DNA of 64,000 bases from Ophioceras dolichostomum (taxonomy: Eukaryota > Ascomycota > Sordariomycetes > Magnaporthales > Ophioceraceae): contig PYST01000180.1 of the NCBI GenBank assembly GCA_003049485.1, positions 17,711 to 81,710 of the forward strand. Direction: 5' to 3'. A program made the translations under genes and the position numbers. Numbering within the stretch: the stretch's first letter is position 1; the number at the start of each line of letters is the position of its first letter. Under the pieces are notes generated by a model. The model worked only from the letters and a program-made list of their open reading frames with translations. It had not been told where the DNA came from and did not search any database. Below are positions 1 to 11,075 of this stretch, one piece after another.

Positions 1-503
1 GGTCTGTTCTGCAGAGGATTTTCTTGGGCGCGCGAGGAGGAACATGAGGGGAGTGGGAGGAACGTAGCATGTTTAGGGACCAGAGGATTTAAGCCGGGCG
101 GCCTAGGAATCAGTACTACCGCCCTATTTACCTAGATAGCTGCCTGCCTACCTACCCACTGAGCCAGATGCATGCATCTCTCGACGGAACAAGGGAAAGC
201 AAGGGGGGCGCTGGATCGCACCTTGAGGGCGAACGAAAAGCAAGTCTGTTGCCGTATGATGGATAGGTCACGATGTTTCATGGTCTTTTGTCTAACTTAT
301 CATCAAAAGTTGTCTGCCATCCTTGAGTTTTGGACTTGGTGAATAAATCAGTGGTTCCGGTCTTTCTACATTGATGCATCTGCGTGCTTGTTTAACCGGT
401 TCTGTTGCTAACCTGCCGGTGGTGAAGATAAACAAAACTCGTAACCGAGCTGAAGTGCTGTTGTTCCTCTCTATGCTGCCACCGCCAGTCCTACCTGGAT
501 GGA
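1..503. other. intergenic, 3' side of the PTH11-like gene
   Basis: No gene is supported here. It lies downstream of the minus-strand receptor gene and should contain its 3' untranslated region and polyadenylation site. The only visible structure is a short ACCTA-type tandem near 125-160 (tgcctgcctacctaccca), a motif that recurs in many intergenic stretches of this window. Confidence 0.5.
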
Positions 504-945
504 CTAGAGCCTCTGTCTCAGGGGCACAGCACTACTACCGCCACCACCACCGCCACCACCATCACCAGCAGAACCATAACCCCACTCCCTCGCAGGCGAA
601 GGCGAAGCCTTATAAACGCTCAAATGCCCATCCTCGTACGCCAAGAAGTCGTAGAAGCTACCATCAGCCTGCAGCGACGGCGAGGACTCGGCGAACGACG
701 CGGGACCAGAAAAGCTGGGATAGTAATCGCCTTGATGATAATAATGGCCTCCTGAATGGGAGTAGCATCCTCCTCCGGGATGGCCGGGAGCGAGGGCCGT
801 CAGAGACGAGGAGGAGGCCCACGAGGGCGGGCGGATGGGTATCGTTGAGCGGGGGAGGAGTGTTGCTCCTGAGTTTTGGGGGTAGAGCTGTGATCTCGGG
901 GGTGCTGGGCGCTGAGGCTGGGGCTGGAGTTGTTGTTGTTGTTGC

Positions 946-978
<33 letters not shown>

Positions 979-3137
979 TTCTGCTGCTGCTGCTTCTGCT
1001 GCTGATCTTGCTTATACATATCAGACTTCCCTGCCCCAAGCCTGCCGTTATAAGGCCTGTCCGCAGAGCCATAGTTGCCCGGGACGGGAGGGGGTGGCTT
1101 GCAGTCGTCGAGTTGTCCTCCTTCATTTTCAGCAGCAGCAGCAGTGGGAGGAGGGCGACGTGACGGCGAGGAGAATGACAGTGCGGATAAAGACAGGGAT
1201 GTCAACGTCATTAGAGAGGCGACGCCGAAGTGCATTGGTTGAGAGGCGCGGCGCGGCGGCGGAGAGGAGAGAGATGGGATGGAGGCGGATGCGGAGGCGG
1301 ATGCGGAGGGGGAGGCCGATAGTGGCGACTTGGGTGACGCGGCTTGGGAGGTGCGGTGGGGAGGAGAAGAAGAAGGAGATGGTAGGAAGAAGGGCGTCGA
1401 GGGTGGTCGTGGTAGTGGAGTCGTCGGGGTCGGTGAGGCCAGTGGTGGGAGTAGGGCTGCGCGGTCGTGGTGCTCGGGGAAGAAACCGCTTGACGCGCCG
1501 GTGGTGGGCGGTAGCGGCGATGGTCCCCATGCCTCTGCCGTTGTTGTTGCCGCCGTTGTAGGCGAGGACTTCGCTAACGGAGAAGAAAACGCCGGTTTTG
1601 AAGCCGCTGTGGTGGGTGTGACCGGTGATGCCGGCAAGCTGATTGGGGAGGAGATGGCTGGTCGCTGCCACTGCAGTGGCGGAATCGCGACGATCGTGAT
1701 GCCATTGGTGGTGGTGGTGGTGGTGTCTCTTGTGCGTGCGGCGGCGGGGCCCTGCAACTGAGCGATCTCGCTGCCGTTCCCCGGGCTTGGGCTGCCGCTG
1801 CCACTGCCACTCCCGCCAGCGCCGCTTCCTCGATTTGTGCCCCGGCTGCTAGCTGACGAGTTGAGGACCGTGTTGCTGTCGGCGTCGGTATTATCGGAGA
1901 GGCGCTTGTGCTTCTTCAGCGACGTCAACGTTATCGTGGTGGTCCTCTTTGTGCTCTGGTGCCCTGTCGTTGCGGCTGAAGTGCCGAGCAGACGGGGGAT
2001 GAACTGTCTGAAAAAGGGTTTTGTTGCTGGAAGCGAGCCGCAAATCTGTGTTTGTTTTTCGGCGAGGGAATGCTCAGGGGTCAGGGGTCAGTGACCGGAT
2101 TATTTCTTCGTCTCTCTGAAGCAGTTTAGGTGAATGGAAGGAGGAAAAAGACACACGATGCCTATGTAAAGCTCTACGGCTCCCAAGGTGATGGCCTTGT
2201 GCGAGCGGAAGGGCATGTCGTAGTCAAAGGCGGTTAACATATCCCAGGTGTAGTACGTGCGCACCGCACCGGCAGCCGTGGCGAAGATTCCGCCGGTGAG
2301 CAAGCCCTGGATGATGAACAGCTGCCTGCGCGGCAGCTTGAGGCCCATGACGGTGCGGATGGGTAAGAGGACGATAAGGAAGTCGGTCACGGTGTTGATG
2401 CAGCCGGCCACTAGGAGGGCCGCCGGCTCGTTGATGCAGGCCTGGGGCCTAGATGAGAGCGTCCAGTAGCTGGCGAGGGGCCGGCAGGAGTTCATCGCGA
2501 CGATGACGAACGTGGCGCCTCCAGTAGCCACGACAGCCACCACGGCCAAGGTGATCCGCCTCATCGGCACGTCGCCCGCCGCCGCGACCAGCCGGTATAT
2601 CAGCGCCAGCATCGAGAGCTTGGTGAGCGTCGTGGCGACACCGAAGACGACGCTGGCCGCCAGCTTCAGCTTGAGCGCCGCCGGGGCCTCGTCGAGGGGG
2701 AGGTCCCATATGTGCCTGTCCAGGTGGAGTGCCTGCTCATGAATGATGCCCAAGATGGCGAAAGCGGTGGTGGGAACCTTTGATTTGTGCGCCTTTTCGT
2801 CAGCCACTCGCTCAACTCACCCTCCTAAGCCCCTCCGAAGACCCAACGCTCCGGGCGCAAACGGCTCAGGGGAAGTAGGATAATGAGTGACAGCCTTCTC
2901 TGTCAGGTCTGTTAGGTCTGTCGGGTCCTGTCTTACAAATGCAGCAACAATGAGGCCATCGTCCAGCCTTAGCCCATTCGACATCTTCCATCTTGTGTAC
3001 AGCCGAACTACGAGGATGAAAGTGACGACGGTCTGGAAGACGCAGATCAGGATCGCGTTACGAGGAGCCTGGCCTTCTGGGTTGAGAGTGTTCGGTGCCG
3101 GCCAGGAGGCGATCACCTCCGCTGGGGGCATTATCAT
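504..3137 (-). CDS. PTH11-like seven-helix receptor (fungal rhodopsin domain) with long Q-rich tail
   Basis: Integral plasma-membrane protein of the fungus-specific PTH11-type GPCR family, whose known members sense surface or chemical cues. I join three exons: 2937-3137, 2157-2777 and 504-2045, giving 787 residues. The introns (2778-2936, GTAAGA..AAG; 2046-2156, GTGTGT..CAG) are both phase 0. The joins restore family landmarks: MPPAEVIASW and NPE near the start, RLYTRW then LRLDDGL around residues 45-62, and LYIGI-ICGSLPATKPFF at the end of helix 7. Helices occupy roughly residues 29-285. No N-terminal CFEM cysteine domain is seen. The third exon has no ATG near its start, which supports it being a tail exon and not a separate gene. 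The tail, about 500 residues, is Ser/Pro/Ala-rich and carries a poly-Gln/Lys stretch near 620-648. Splice sites are inferred without transcripts; the tail length is the least certain part. Confidence 0.8.
929..1004 (-). repeat. CAG/CAA microsatellite encoding poly-Gln
   Basis: On the coding (minus) strand this is a run of CAG codons with regularly spaced AAG interruptions, ending in CAA codons. It encodes the Q/K-rich block of the receptor tail. The frame stays open through it, so length changes would be in-frame triplets. Confidence 0.9.
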
Positions 3138-5587
3138 CTTGAGGAGCTGTCAGGTGGTGACGGGCGGACGACGACTGGCTGTCCTCGATTCTCTTGGGAG
3201 GCCGAGCCGCCGGAACGGGGAGCGCCGAGGAAGCTTCTCTGACCACCGTTCACAGAAAGAGAAAGCCTTTCTTCTTTACTGCCGGCCTGGCCGGTTCGGA
3301 GTGGCTGGAGTAGTCCGGGAGCCGGGCTGGCTACGGTGCGGAGGCGTTGGACAGCATGTGTGATGTTGCTCGTTGCCTTTGTTGAGAATGGCCAGATGGG
3401 TGGGAGGAGGAAAAAGAAGAGAAAGCTGTTAGTCCGCTCTGGTCGTAGAGAGGAGAGAAGATAGAGGAGAAGAAGCGTCCAGCTTCCTGCTAGTTGAGAA
3501 CAGGGAAGCCGGCAAGTCGAACGTGCTTGGTAGAAGAAGCATATTGATCCCGCGGAGGACATGAAAGGCTGATGGACATCCGGACGAGTTTTCCCTCCGC
3601 GGATACAAGGTTTGTAAGGAAGTAGGTCGCCACCCGTGCACTGATGGTGAACTATGGGCAGGAGAAAAAGGAAGTTCATCAAACACCGGGAGTTAATCAG
3701 CGGCGTGCTTTTGCTTTTGGAAGCACTCATCTGACATGGCAGTAGTCCGGACATCTGTGTGCCGTCGCGGAGCGACTGATATATAGAAAAAGCCACACCC
3801 CAACGCCCCAACACCTCTCAGCGGAGAAAAAAGGAGCGAAAGGTACCGACCCGAGCCACCCACTATATCGCAGTCTCCCCGTTGGTGCTAGTGCTGCTAG
3901 TGGTTCTTGCTAGCTGGCGTGGCGGTGGCGGTAGTGGCAGCCTTGCCAGAATCCTCTTTCCTCCTCGTTGGGATGGATGTAAGGACGTATGAATGATTCT
4001 GGATGGATGAGCGGAAGGCAAGTAGTATGGCTGAGGATGGGAGGAATGTGTTCGACAGAGTGGCCAATCATCTTCTTCTGCCTTAGTCCCGGGCCAGCTA
4101 GGCTCGCTCGGGCTCAGGGCCACAGCGGCGAGCGAGTCTTGCGCTAGTGTCGGTGGAGATCGGTGCCTCTGAAGAGGTGCAGCTATTGTTTTCCGGGAAC
4201 GGCCCGTTCAGCCTCCTGGAGGCACGTATGTAGAAGGCCGAGCTCCGGAGATGGCCTGGATGCATGGATATATTATGGATAGATGGCGCCATCGATTGTG
4301 TCCTGTCGATTCCTCCTCTTCTACGCTAAACACACCGAATATATACTTCAGCCAAGACTGACTGACAACCGACAGTGAAAGACAGCTGAGACATAGCGGT
4401 GCTGACCTGTAGGTTTCGGCTTCCAGCCTTGGACCGAAGCCGTAGTCATGTCTGCAGCGCACTGCTGCAAGTCAGCTCGGTCCTACTCCTAGTACTCACC
4501 GTAGGTGAAATGCTAGGATGGCCCGAGAAGTGAGACTCGAAAGTTAGCCAAGCAAAGGAGGGAAGGCGAACAAAAGCGAAAATGCCGAAAAATGAGTTGC
4601 TTATGTGTATATATCTGATGGTAATGGGATAAGGGGCGAGACACTATCTTCACATCTTCGCCCGGGCCGTAGGGAGGGTGGCCAATCGCTTGTATTCCTC
4701 CTGACCTCCAACTGGGGATCCGGGGGATGGTCAAAACTTGGCCTTCAAGCTTTGTCCCGTTTTAAGCTTCTTCGGATTCCCTGAACTACTTGCCATGCGA
4801 AAGAAAACAGTTTGGCCGCTTGGCCAGGGGTAATACATGGTCTTCGCTAGGTCGAGTTCTCGTTCAGCTTGGACCTCTTCAAGTTCACGGCGGTTCGTCC
4901 GATCTTGGTCGGCCGAGCAGTGCACTCCAACGTAAGCGACGGGATAGTCTCAGACCCCAGGGAACGGGGTAGTGCGGCCGATCGCGCTGCCCACGAGGCA
5001 CAATCTGTTGCTTGCCCAGTTCTATCTAGTTGTAAGGAGAGACGGAGAGATAAGAGATAATTCGGATTTAGTCCGTGTTCTCTCGTCCTAGGATGTGGGA
5101 GATGAATGATGGCGGGCGGCTCAAGCTCCCAATTCGTGTACCTACAGGGAAGCTTCTTTTCCTCTTACCACATTGCTTTCATCCAATGGTCGAGCTGTCC
5201 ACCTCCCATGGTTGATCGGATTCTCCCGAATCGAAGCAGAGTGTTTCAAAGTTTGGCCCTGAGCGCTTCCAGTAAATAAGAACAACCCCATCTCAGGTCT
5301 CGAAATTCCCAAGATCGCTGGTTGAGGACTGTCGTGGCACGCGTGGTAGCGTCTCTTCAGTTGGCACAATCGCACAGGAGGGAAGAAATAAACGATGGAG
5401 GACGTGGTCACGAAAGATACCAGTCATCTAGAGGCCATCTAGACTTGGTGCGGGCGTTGCATGTCCAATGTCCATGTGCAGAAAACCGTCGATTAGGTTC
5501 AGGAGCTCAGTCTAGCAAGGAGTTCTACTGATTCCCCTGCCGCAACCCACGTGCTGTCCACTGCACCGCAAATGTCCAAGGGACCGT
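3138..5587. other. intergenic, 2.4 kb without supported genes
   Basis: It holds the promoter of the PTH11-like gene (to the left) and the 3' flank of the ribosomal protein gene (to the right). Open frames up to 226 codons occur on both strands, but none has a recognisable domain, a fungal-style start context or a splice-linked partner. A TATATA string near 3778-3784 could belong to a promoter for the left-hand gene, but it is about 640 bp from the start codon. Confidence 0.5.
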
Positions 5588-6815
5588 CTAGTACAGCCTC
5601 TTGGGAGGAGACATGGTAGCCTTGATCGTTAGGCTACCCACGTTCTGCCAACCCTTCTTCAGCAGCGAGACAAGGTAGTTGATGGCCAACATGATGTTAC
5701 CAACCAGCTGCTCCTGGGTCATGCCGACGTTGCCAACGGCGACGCCCAGGCAGAGAACCTTCTTCAGCTGGAACTTGATGGTCGACTTGACCTCGGTGAC
5801 CTTGCCGCTCAGATCGTCCGCGTGCGAGACCGGGGTGGGGAACTTGCCAGCTGTAATGGCGACACCAACAGATCACGATCAGCAAGATGTTATCCTTCCG
5901 GACAGGAAAGTCTGTAGGAGAGTCTGTAGAACTCGTCGAGATAGAATTCGCGCGTGGATTTTGGATGACATACCCTTGGACAGGCCGGGACCCAGGAGAC
6001 GAGGGATCTGCTTGATCAAGCTGTCCGAGGCGATGAACGCGTCGTACTTGCGAGCCAGCTTCTTGATAAGCTTCTTGTTCTTGTTCAGCTTCTTCAGGTC
6101 GTCGGCCGACATGGCATCGATGCCGCCGTGCTTGGCACGGTCGATATCGTGCTGGTCACCGAGAATGCTGTGGTAGAACTTTGGTTAGTTCAGGGGTCAC
6201 TTGGTATCGCCATCGTGCACTTATGACGCCAGGACGAAGCAAGAGCAACAGGATAGTGGGACTCACCAGATAGCCATGTTCGGGCGGGGAACAACGGGCA
6301 GCTTCACGGTGCCAGAGAAACGCTTGTCACGCTGGGGGTCATAGTTCTTCAGGCCCTGTTCGTCGTCGAAATTGTGGTTAGCAACCCTATCCAGCCAAAG
6401 ATCCGACGTATGGCCAGCCCTTCCACCGCAGCGCAGCAGGCAAGCCCTTGCGGAACGCGACAGTCCCGAAAGCCAGCGAATGCTCCCTGTGTCCGGGACT
6501 GGGAGATGCCGGTGCTGGTGCCAAATCGGGAAGCCCACGATCTCTCGGCGCATCGAAGACTTCTCGCAACGCTCGCAATGGAATGGGATCGCGGCCAGGG
6601 ACAAATTCAACGAGATGCGGCGTACGATCTGGAGCTCGACAGTCTCGAGGAAGTTCCGCTTCTTCTGGTTGAGGGAGTAGTCGAGCAACTCGCCGACGTT
6701 GGAACGCACTCCGGCGACTATGGCAGAGTTACAGAGTCGTCAGCTTTGTTGTCTTCTGCGCAAGGCGCGGCGGGTTTGCAGCCGAAAAAAAGCACATACC
6801 GGTGATCTTAGACAT
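5588..6815 (-). CDS. RPL1: 60S ribosomal protein uL1 (L10a/Rpl1)
   Basis: Structural protein of the large-subunit L1 stalk, which contacts E-site tRNA. Five exons: 6800-6815, 6626-6717, 6267-6355, 5974-6167 and 5588-5850, totalling 217 residues, the usual family length. The first exon is only 16 nt (ATG TCT AAG ATC ACC G). Donors are GTATGT, GTACGC, GTGAGT and GTATGT, with acceptors TAG, CAG, CAG and CAG. Joined text runs MSKITVAGVRSNVGELL, then GLKNYDPQRDKRFSGTVKLP, ILGDQHDIDRAKHGGIDAMS, KYDAFIASDSLIKQIPRLLG and KAGKFPTPVSHADDL, ending KATMSPPKRLY. High intron density with a tiny first exon is typical of fungal ribosomal protein genes. All joins keep frame. Confidence 0.97.
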
Positions 6816-8215
6816 CTTGACCGTCTTCCAATAGAACACTTAGGGATCCTAATGGTGAGGAATGGGCGTTCTGGGTTGGCGATGAAAATAAGGATTTATG
6901 GTAACTGAAGCAAGATTTGAGGCGCTGGCGGGTTTGTGGGATGTCGAATTATTGGAGGTGGCACAAAAAGTTAGGCGGTGAGGACCAGAATGCGGGGCTC
7001 AGGGCCGATGTCCAAGTCACGTGATTCGTCATCTGAAGCAAGCTGCGAGCTGGAACGAAGAGAGGACATAGTTGGAAGAGAATCTTGGTGTTCCAATTAG
7101 CTACGAGAGTCCTATAGCCGCACAGGCAAGTGATGCATTGGAACGGTGGTGGAAACGCTGCTTCGAAAGTCGTGCGGGCTCAGGACGGCTCTGAAGCCTC
7201 ACTCTGCCAAAAAGAATCCTTTCTGTGAGGACGGCTATGGTGAACATTGCCGCCGACCAAACGCAGTCGCGGGAATAGAATCATCGGACACAGCGCATCT
7301 CTTCCAGCGTCGCCTACAATTTCTAGACCCCGCAAGTCGATAGGTTATAAGCAGTTCTGCTCAGTTCCAAGACTGCCGCACAGGCGGGAGGTGCTGCCTC
7401 GCCAGGTCGACATCATCGCGTCGCTGCACTTCCGAACGATGCAAATAGACATACAGAGCGTCACTCAACCGAGAGTCAACCGAGAATATCAAGGACTCCC
7501 GAGAACATCTACCACAGGAGAGAAGAAGAGAAGAAGTTGTAGAGACCACCCCACCGTCAAGGACCTAGAAACGACGTCCATGGCATGTAAAGAGGGAAGA
7601 GGTGATCACAAATTGGTCAAGGAGGCCGGGAACGGAAGGAAACCCACATGGCACGAAACCTGGATAACCCTCAGCAAGCCGCCGTAGCGGAGCCTCCAAT
7701 TAAGTAGTTATCTCTTCACATGACGGTGTAGAGTAACCCTTACTGATGATGAAGGAAAGAAAAAAAAGAAGGGGATGAATGAAGCTCTCCAGAACTCGGG
7801 AAGAGTTTTTATGCTGCGGCTCCAGATAGTAGCGCTAGTCCTAATTCGGATTAGCCCCACTCGATGTCACCGCAACCAAAGTCTTGGCATCCTTGTCCAA
7901 GCTCCCGTTTGAACTCATCACTGATGATCACTGATGAAAAAAGCATCAGTTGTCTCCTCCGACTTCTCAGACAATGGATGGCACAAATATCACGGAGACA
8001 ATGAGGTGACGAGGATGAGAGGCCCATAAGTAATTATGTATTTTCTCGGGTTCTCCAACTGAATTATTGTACCCGAAACACCGTCCGTCTATCGTCTGAA
8101 TAACACACTCATTAAGATAATTGCTACTGGTTCATTAAAGGAATCCCATCACCCAGCGAGCTACTTCGCGCCATTTAATAATGCCTGTCCCTCACGCCCC
8201 CTATTCTCAAGCAAG
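6816..8215. other. intergenic, promoter side of RPL1
   Basis: No gene supported. The left part is the RPL1 promoter and contains the palindromic E-box listed separately. Near 7917-7950 a tandem ATCACTGATG is followed by ACTGATG-AAAAAAG-CATCAGT, a perfect 7-bp inverted repeat that could form a small hairpin in either strand. The right end should hold the 3' flank of the secreted-protein gene. Confidence 0.5.
7017..7024. promoter_or_regulatory. palindromic E-box TCACGTGA upstream of RPL1
   Basis: TCACGTGA lies about 200 bp upstream of the RPL1 start codon. This is the core recognised by Cbf1-class bHLH proteins, which in several ascomycetes take part in ribosomal-protein gene control. The match is exact, but a single 8-mer can occur by chance. 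Confidence 0.35.
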
Positions 8216-9792
8216 TTAGTTCTCGCCCGCATCCTCCTCACTCTCATCACCGGCCTCATCCTCCTCACCCTCGTCAGCCCCCTCATCCTGGTCTGCATCG
8301 CGCCTCTCGGTGGCCATGTCCTCCTCAGCGTCCTCAGTGTCCTCCTCAGCGTCCTCAGAGCCCTCCTCAGAGTCCTCCTCAGAGTCCTCCTCAGAGTCCT
8401 CATCGGCCTCCTCGTTGGGCTCCTCGGAAGGAGTCCCGGTCGCCATGGCCTCCTCAGAGCCAGTCTCGGTCGGCATTGGCTCTATCTCCTGCGTCATGGT
8501 CATCATGGCCGACGTCTCCGATGGCATGGTCATCATGGCCGACGTCTCCGATGGCATGGTCTCCATTACCGACGTCTCCGATGGCATGGTCTCCATTACC
8601 GACGTCTCCGATGGCATAGATACCCCAACTGAGGTCCCACTGGCCATGGCATCATCTGTGGCGGTCTGAGATGGCATAGAGTCACCAGCGCTCTGTGTGG
8701 ATGTCGCCGCCGCATCGGCTGATCTCTCCTCCGAAGATGTCACATCACTCACGGTGAAGATGGGACCCTGGCGGGTGGAGGTGGAAAAGGTGGTCGGAGC
8801 CAAAGCCGCAGGGTTTGCCGTCGCCGGGGTGGTTGTCGTTGATGTCGTGGTGGGGATGAGAGGGTCGATGGTTGTGGTCGTGGTTGAGGAGTCCGTGGTG
8901 GTTGTAGAGTTCGAGGATGTTGTGGCGCTGGTGGTCGTAGTGTTGATCTGAATGGGATTGATGATGGGGAGGAGGGGAGTGGAGGGAAGGGTGATGAACT
9001 CCCGTGTGACGTTGGTCCTGGTGCATGTTGGGTTCTGCGGCGGATTGGCCGTGGACCACGCCAGAGCGTGATAGTAGTAGTGACCGACGTACGTCCAGCA
9101 CACGTACCTGTTTGCCTTGGGTCAGTGCCTTGTTTCTCGAGAACCACTATATCCCAGTCGAGCCGCTGTCTCGGTAACTTGGAGGGGGGCGAGACAACAA
9201 AAGGTCTTGCACGGTAAAAGAAAATATCCAGAGGATACAGACGGTGACCGACCTGGGAGGGATGACAGAATTGGAGGAGGAGGGGGAGGGGACAGGGAGA
9301 CACTCACCAGTTGTACATCATAAATGTTCGAGTCGTCGGAGGCATCTCGATGGGTGTGTGCTTGCTGTCGTCTCCCCGAGCCAGGACAACCATCTTTTCA
9401 TCGTCGTCGAAGGAGATGGTCGTCGGAGAATAGCCAAGGCTGAATATCGGCACCGCGAGATCAGACCAAGGTACGTAGTTCAGTTCCATCGACGAATCCG
9501 GTGTGGTGTTACTCGAGGTTGGCACTTCCCAGATGAGAGGACCGCTCTCAGAGACCTCGCTGGTAAAATTGTGCAGGAAGGTCGTGCTCGGTGGGAATGG
9601 GCCATCATTGTTGACACAGAGACCCTCGATGCCGGCCCCAGCGTGACACGCACTCAGGATCCAGTTGTTGAGCGTGTCATTGACGCTCTCCGTAATGTAC
9701 AGGTTGAACGGCTCAGAAACAAGATACTGGGCTGCGACAGGGGGCGCTAGAATAGCGGCGAGAAGAGTCTTCTTGAATGCCTGGGTTTTCAT
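8216..9792 (-). CDS. secreted DUF7907-type protein with Thr-rich, repeat and acidic tail
   Basis: Probable secreted or wall-associated protein of unknown function. Two exons, 9308-9792 and 8216-9107, with an intron GTGAGT..CAG at 9108-9307, give 458 residues. The ATG at 9792 begins a clear signal peptide (MKTQAFKKTLLAAILAPPVAA), preferred over upstream in-frame codons. The domain, residues about 23-190, has the pattern I associate with DUF7907: SEPFNLYI, then LSACHAGAGIEGLCV, and after the intron WYVCWTYVGHYYYHALAW with PPQNPTC. The join N-W-Y-V-C-W restores this motif. Beyond it lie Thr/Ser-rich sequence (likely O-glycosylated), four to five copies of a ten-residue METMPSETSV-like repeat, and a strongly acidic E/D/S tail. 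No GPI-type hydrophobic end is seen. Function is unknown. Confidence 0.8.
8491..8630 (-). repeat. 30-bp coding minisatellite
   Basis: Three full units start at 8511, 8541 and 8571, with partial units at 8491 and 8601. Each starts gacgtctccgatggcatggt on the plus strand and then has either catcatggcc or ctccattacc. The units encode ten-residue repeats of the METMPSETSV/MMTMPSETSA type inside the DUF7907-type protein. The two unit variants suggest recent homogenisation. Confidence 0.92.
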
Positions 9793-11075
9793 CTTGGCTG
9801 ACAAAAGATGCCTGCTGGGTTTGTGTCGTCTGGCTGCCTCTGGTAGGTTCTCGGATGCCAAGAGCGATGGTCTGCTGGGAAGTTGAGGAGCTGGATAATT
9901 GATGGGATTAATGGGATTGGGTGAGGATGTGAATGAAGCTACCAAAAAAGACAAGATCTTGTGGATGCTAGTCGAACTGTTGCTAAGAATCGCGAGGCAA
10001 AAGAAGCTGATGAAGTTGGGGAAAAGTTGGGATATGGATCTGTCGACAGAGGACGGGAGAGAGAAAATAAAAAGAGCTGCCTCTTCCGGCTCCTCCGTCT
10101 CTTCCCCTTCGATTCCTCCTGCTTTCTTGCCAAGAAATCAGGGGGCAGAGGAAGGAACGCGGCATTACGAGCAGCTTAGATGGCAAGTGCAAGGTTGTAG
10201 GAACGAGAAGCAGCCATCAAGCGGTGGGTGCAGAAGGCACGACAAGGAGTGGGTGTTGATCCGCCCCCAGCAATATGAGTCTCCATGCGTTTCCTTCCAA
10301 ATTTGCCCTGTGCTGCTCCGTGGCCTAGAGTGCGACGGACCCTGTCGCTCGACAACTGAAAGCACTAGGAGAGAATTCGAAGAGCGGAAGAGGCACTGAC
10401 TTGCGGATCCGAGGGCCTGCCAAGGCACGTCCTAGTTGACCTCTCTGTAGATGGAGAGTATTGGTGATATAGGGCAGGTGAGGCCCGACAGATTCGGGAT
10501 GTTCAAGCGGCCCGTGGAATATGGACACCAGAAAGCGAAGTGATGGACTCCTTCCAAAACTGTGTATTACAAGAGACAGGAAGGCGCCAAAGGCCATGAG
10601 CTCACCTGATAGATGTCACAAAATCTGCAAGAGCGACAAAACTAGGTAGTGGTGACTTCCTTGGCAAGGGGTATTCAAAAAGGTGCAGTTGCGCGGGCCG
10701 TTTGGATTTCGAGCATCATTCCACCATGTGGTTAATTCTTGCCTGATTCGCGACGAAGCATTCAGCTTCCACTACTCAACTAACCAACCCCAGTGAGAGC
10801 CGCTAGGTGGCTTCCAGATGAAAGAAAGCAAGGAAATCTTAACCTTGTGTGAGGTCACCGATAGAAAAAGAGAGGAGACCTAGAGACATCGAGAGAAGAA
10901 AGAGAAGGTACAGCACATGTCCAGGTATCATTAATTTCATCATTCATTAGGCATCCAGCAGAGCAATATCCAACAAGAAAACGGGAAAGACGGAAAGAGA
11001 AGTCGGTGCAAGCAACAAAGAAGGAAAAACTTGACCATTGCGACTTCCTCGATCTTGTCATTCGTGGCCGGCGTC
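9793..11075. other. intergenic, 1.3 kb
   Basis: It should hold the promoter of the secreted-protein gene (left) and the 3' flank of the next minus-strand gene (right). Overlapping open frames at 9899-10400 on both strands have no recognisable content. I see no RNA gene or repeat. Confidence 0.5.

Noticed and set aside
504..1928. Separate gene for the 474-codon Ser/Gln-rich frame
   Set aside because: The frame does not begin with ATG (TTG at 1928), and an acceptor just upstream continues it from the PTH11-like receptor in frame with family-typical sequence.
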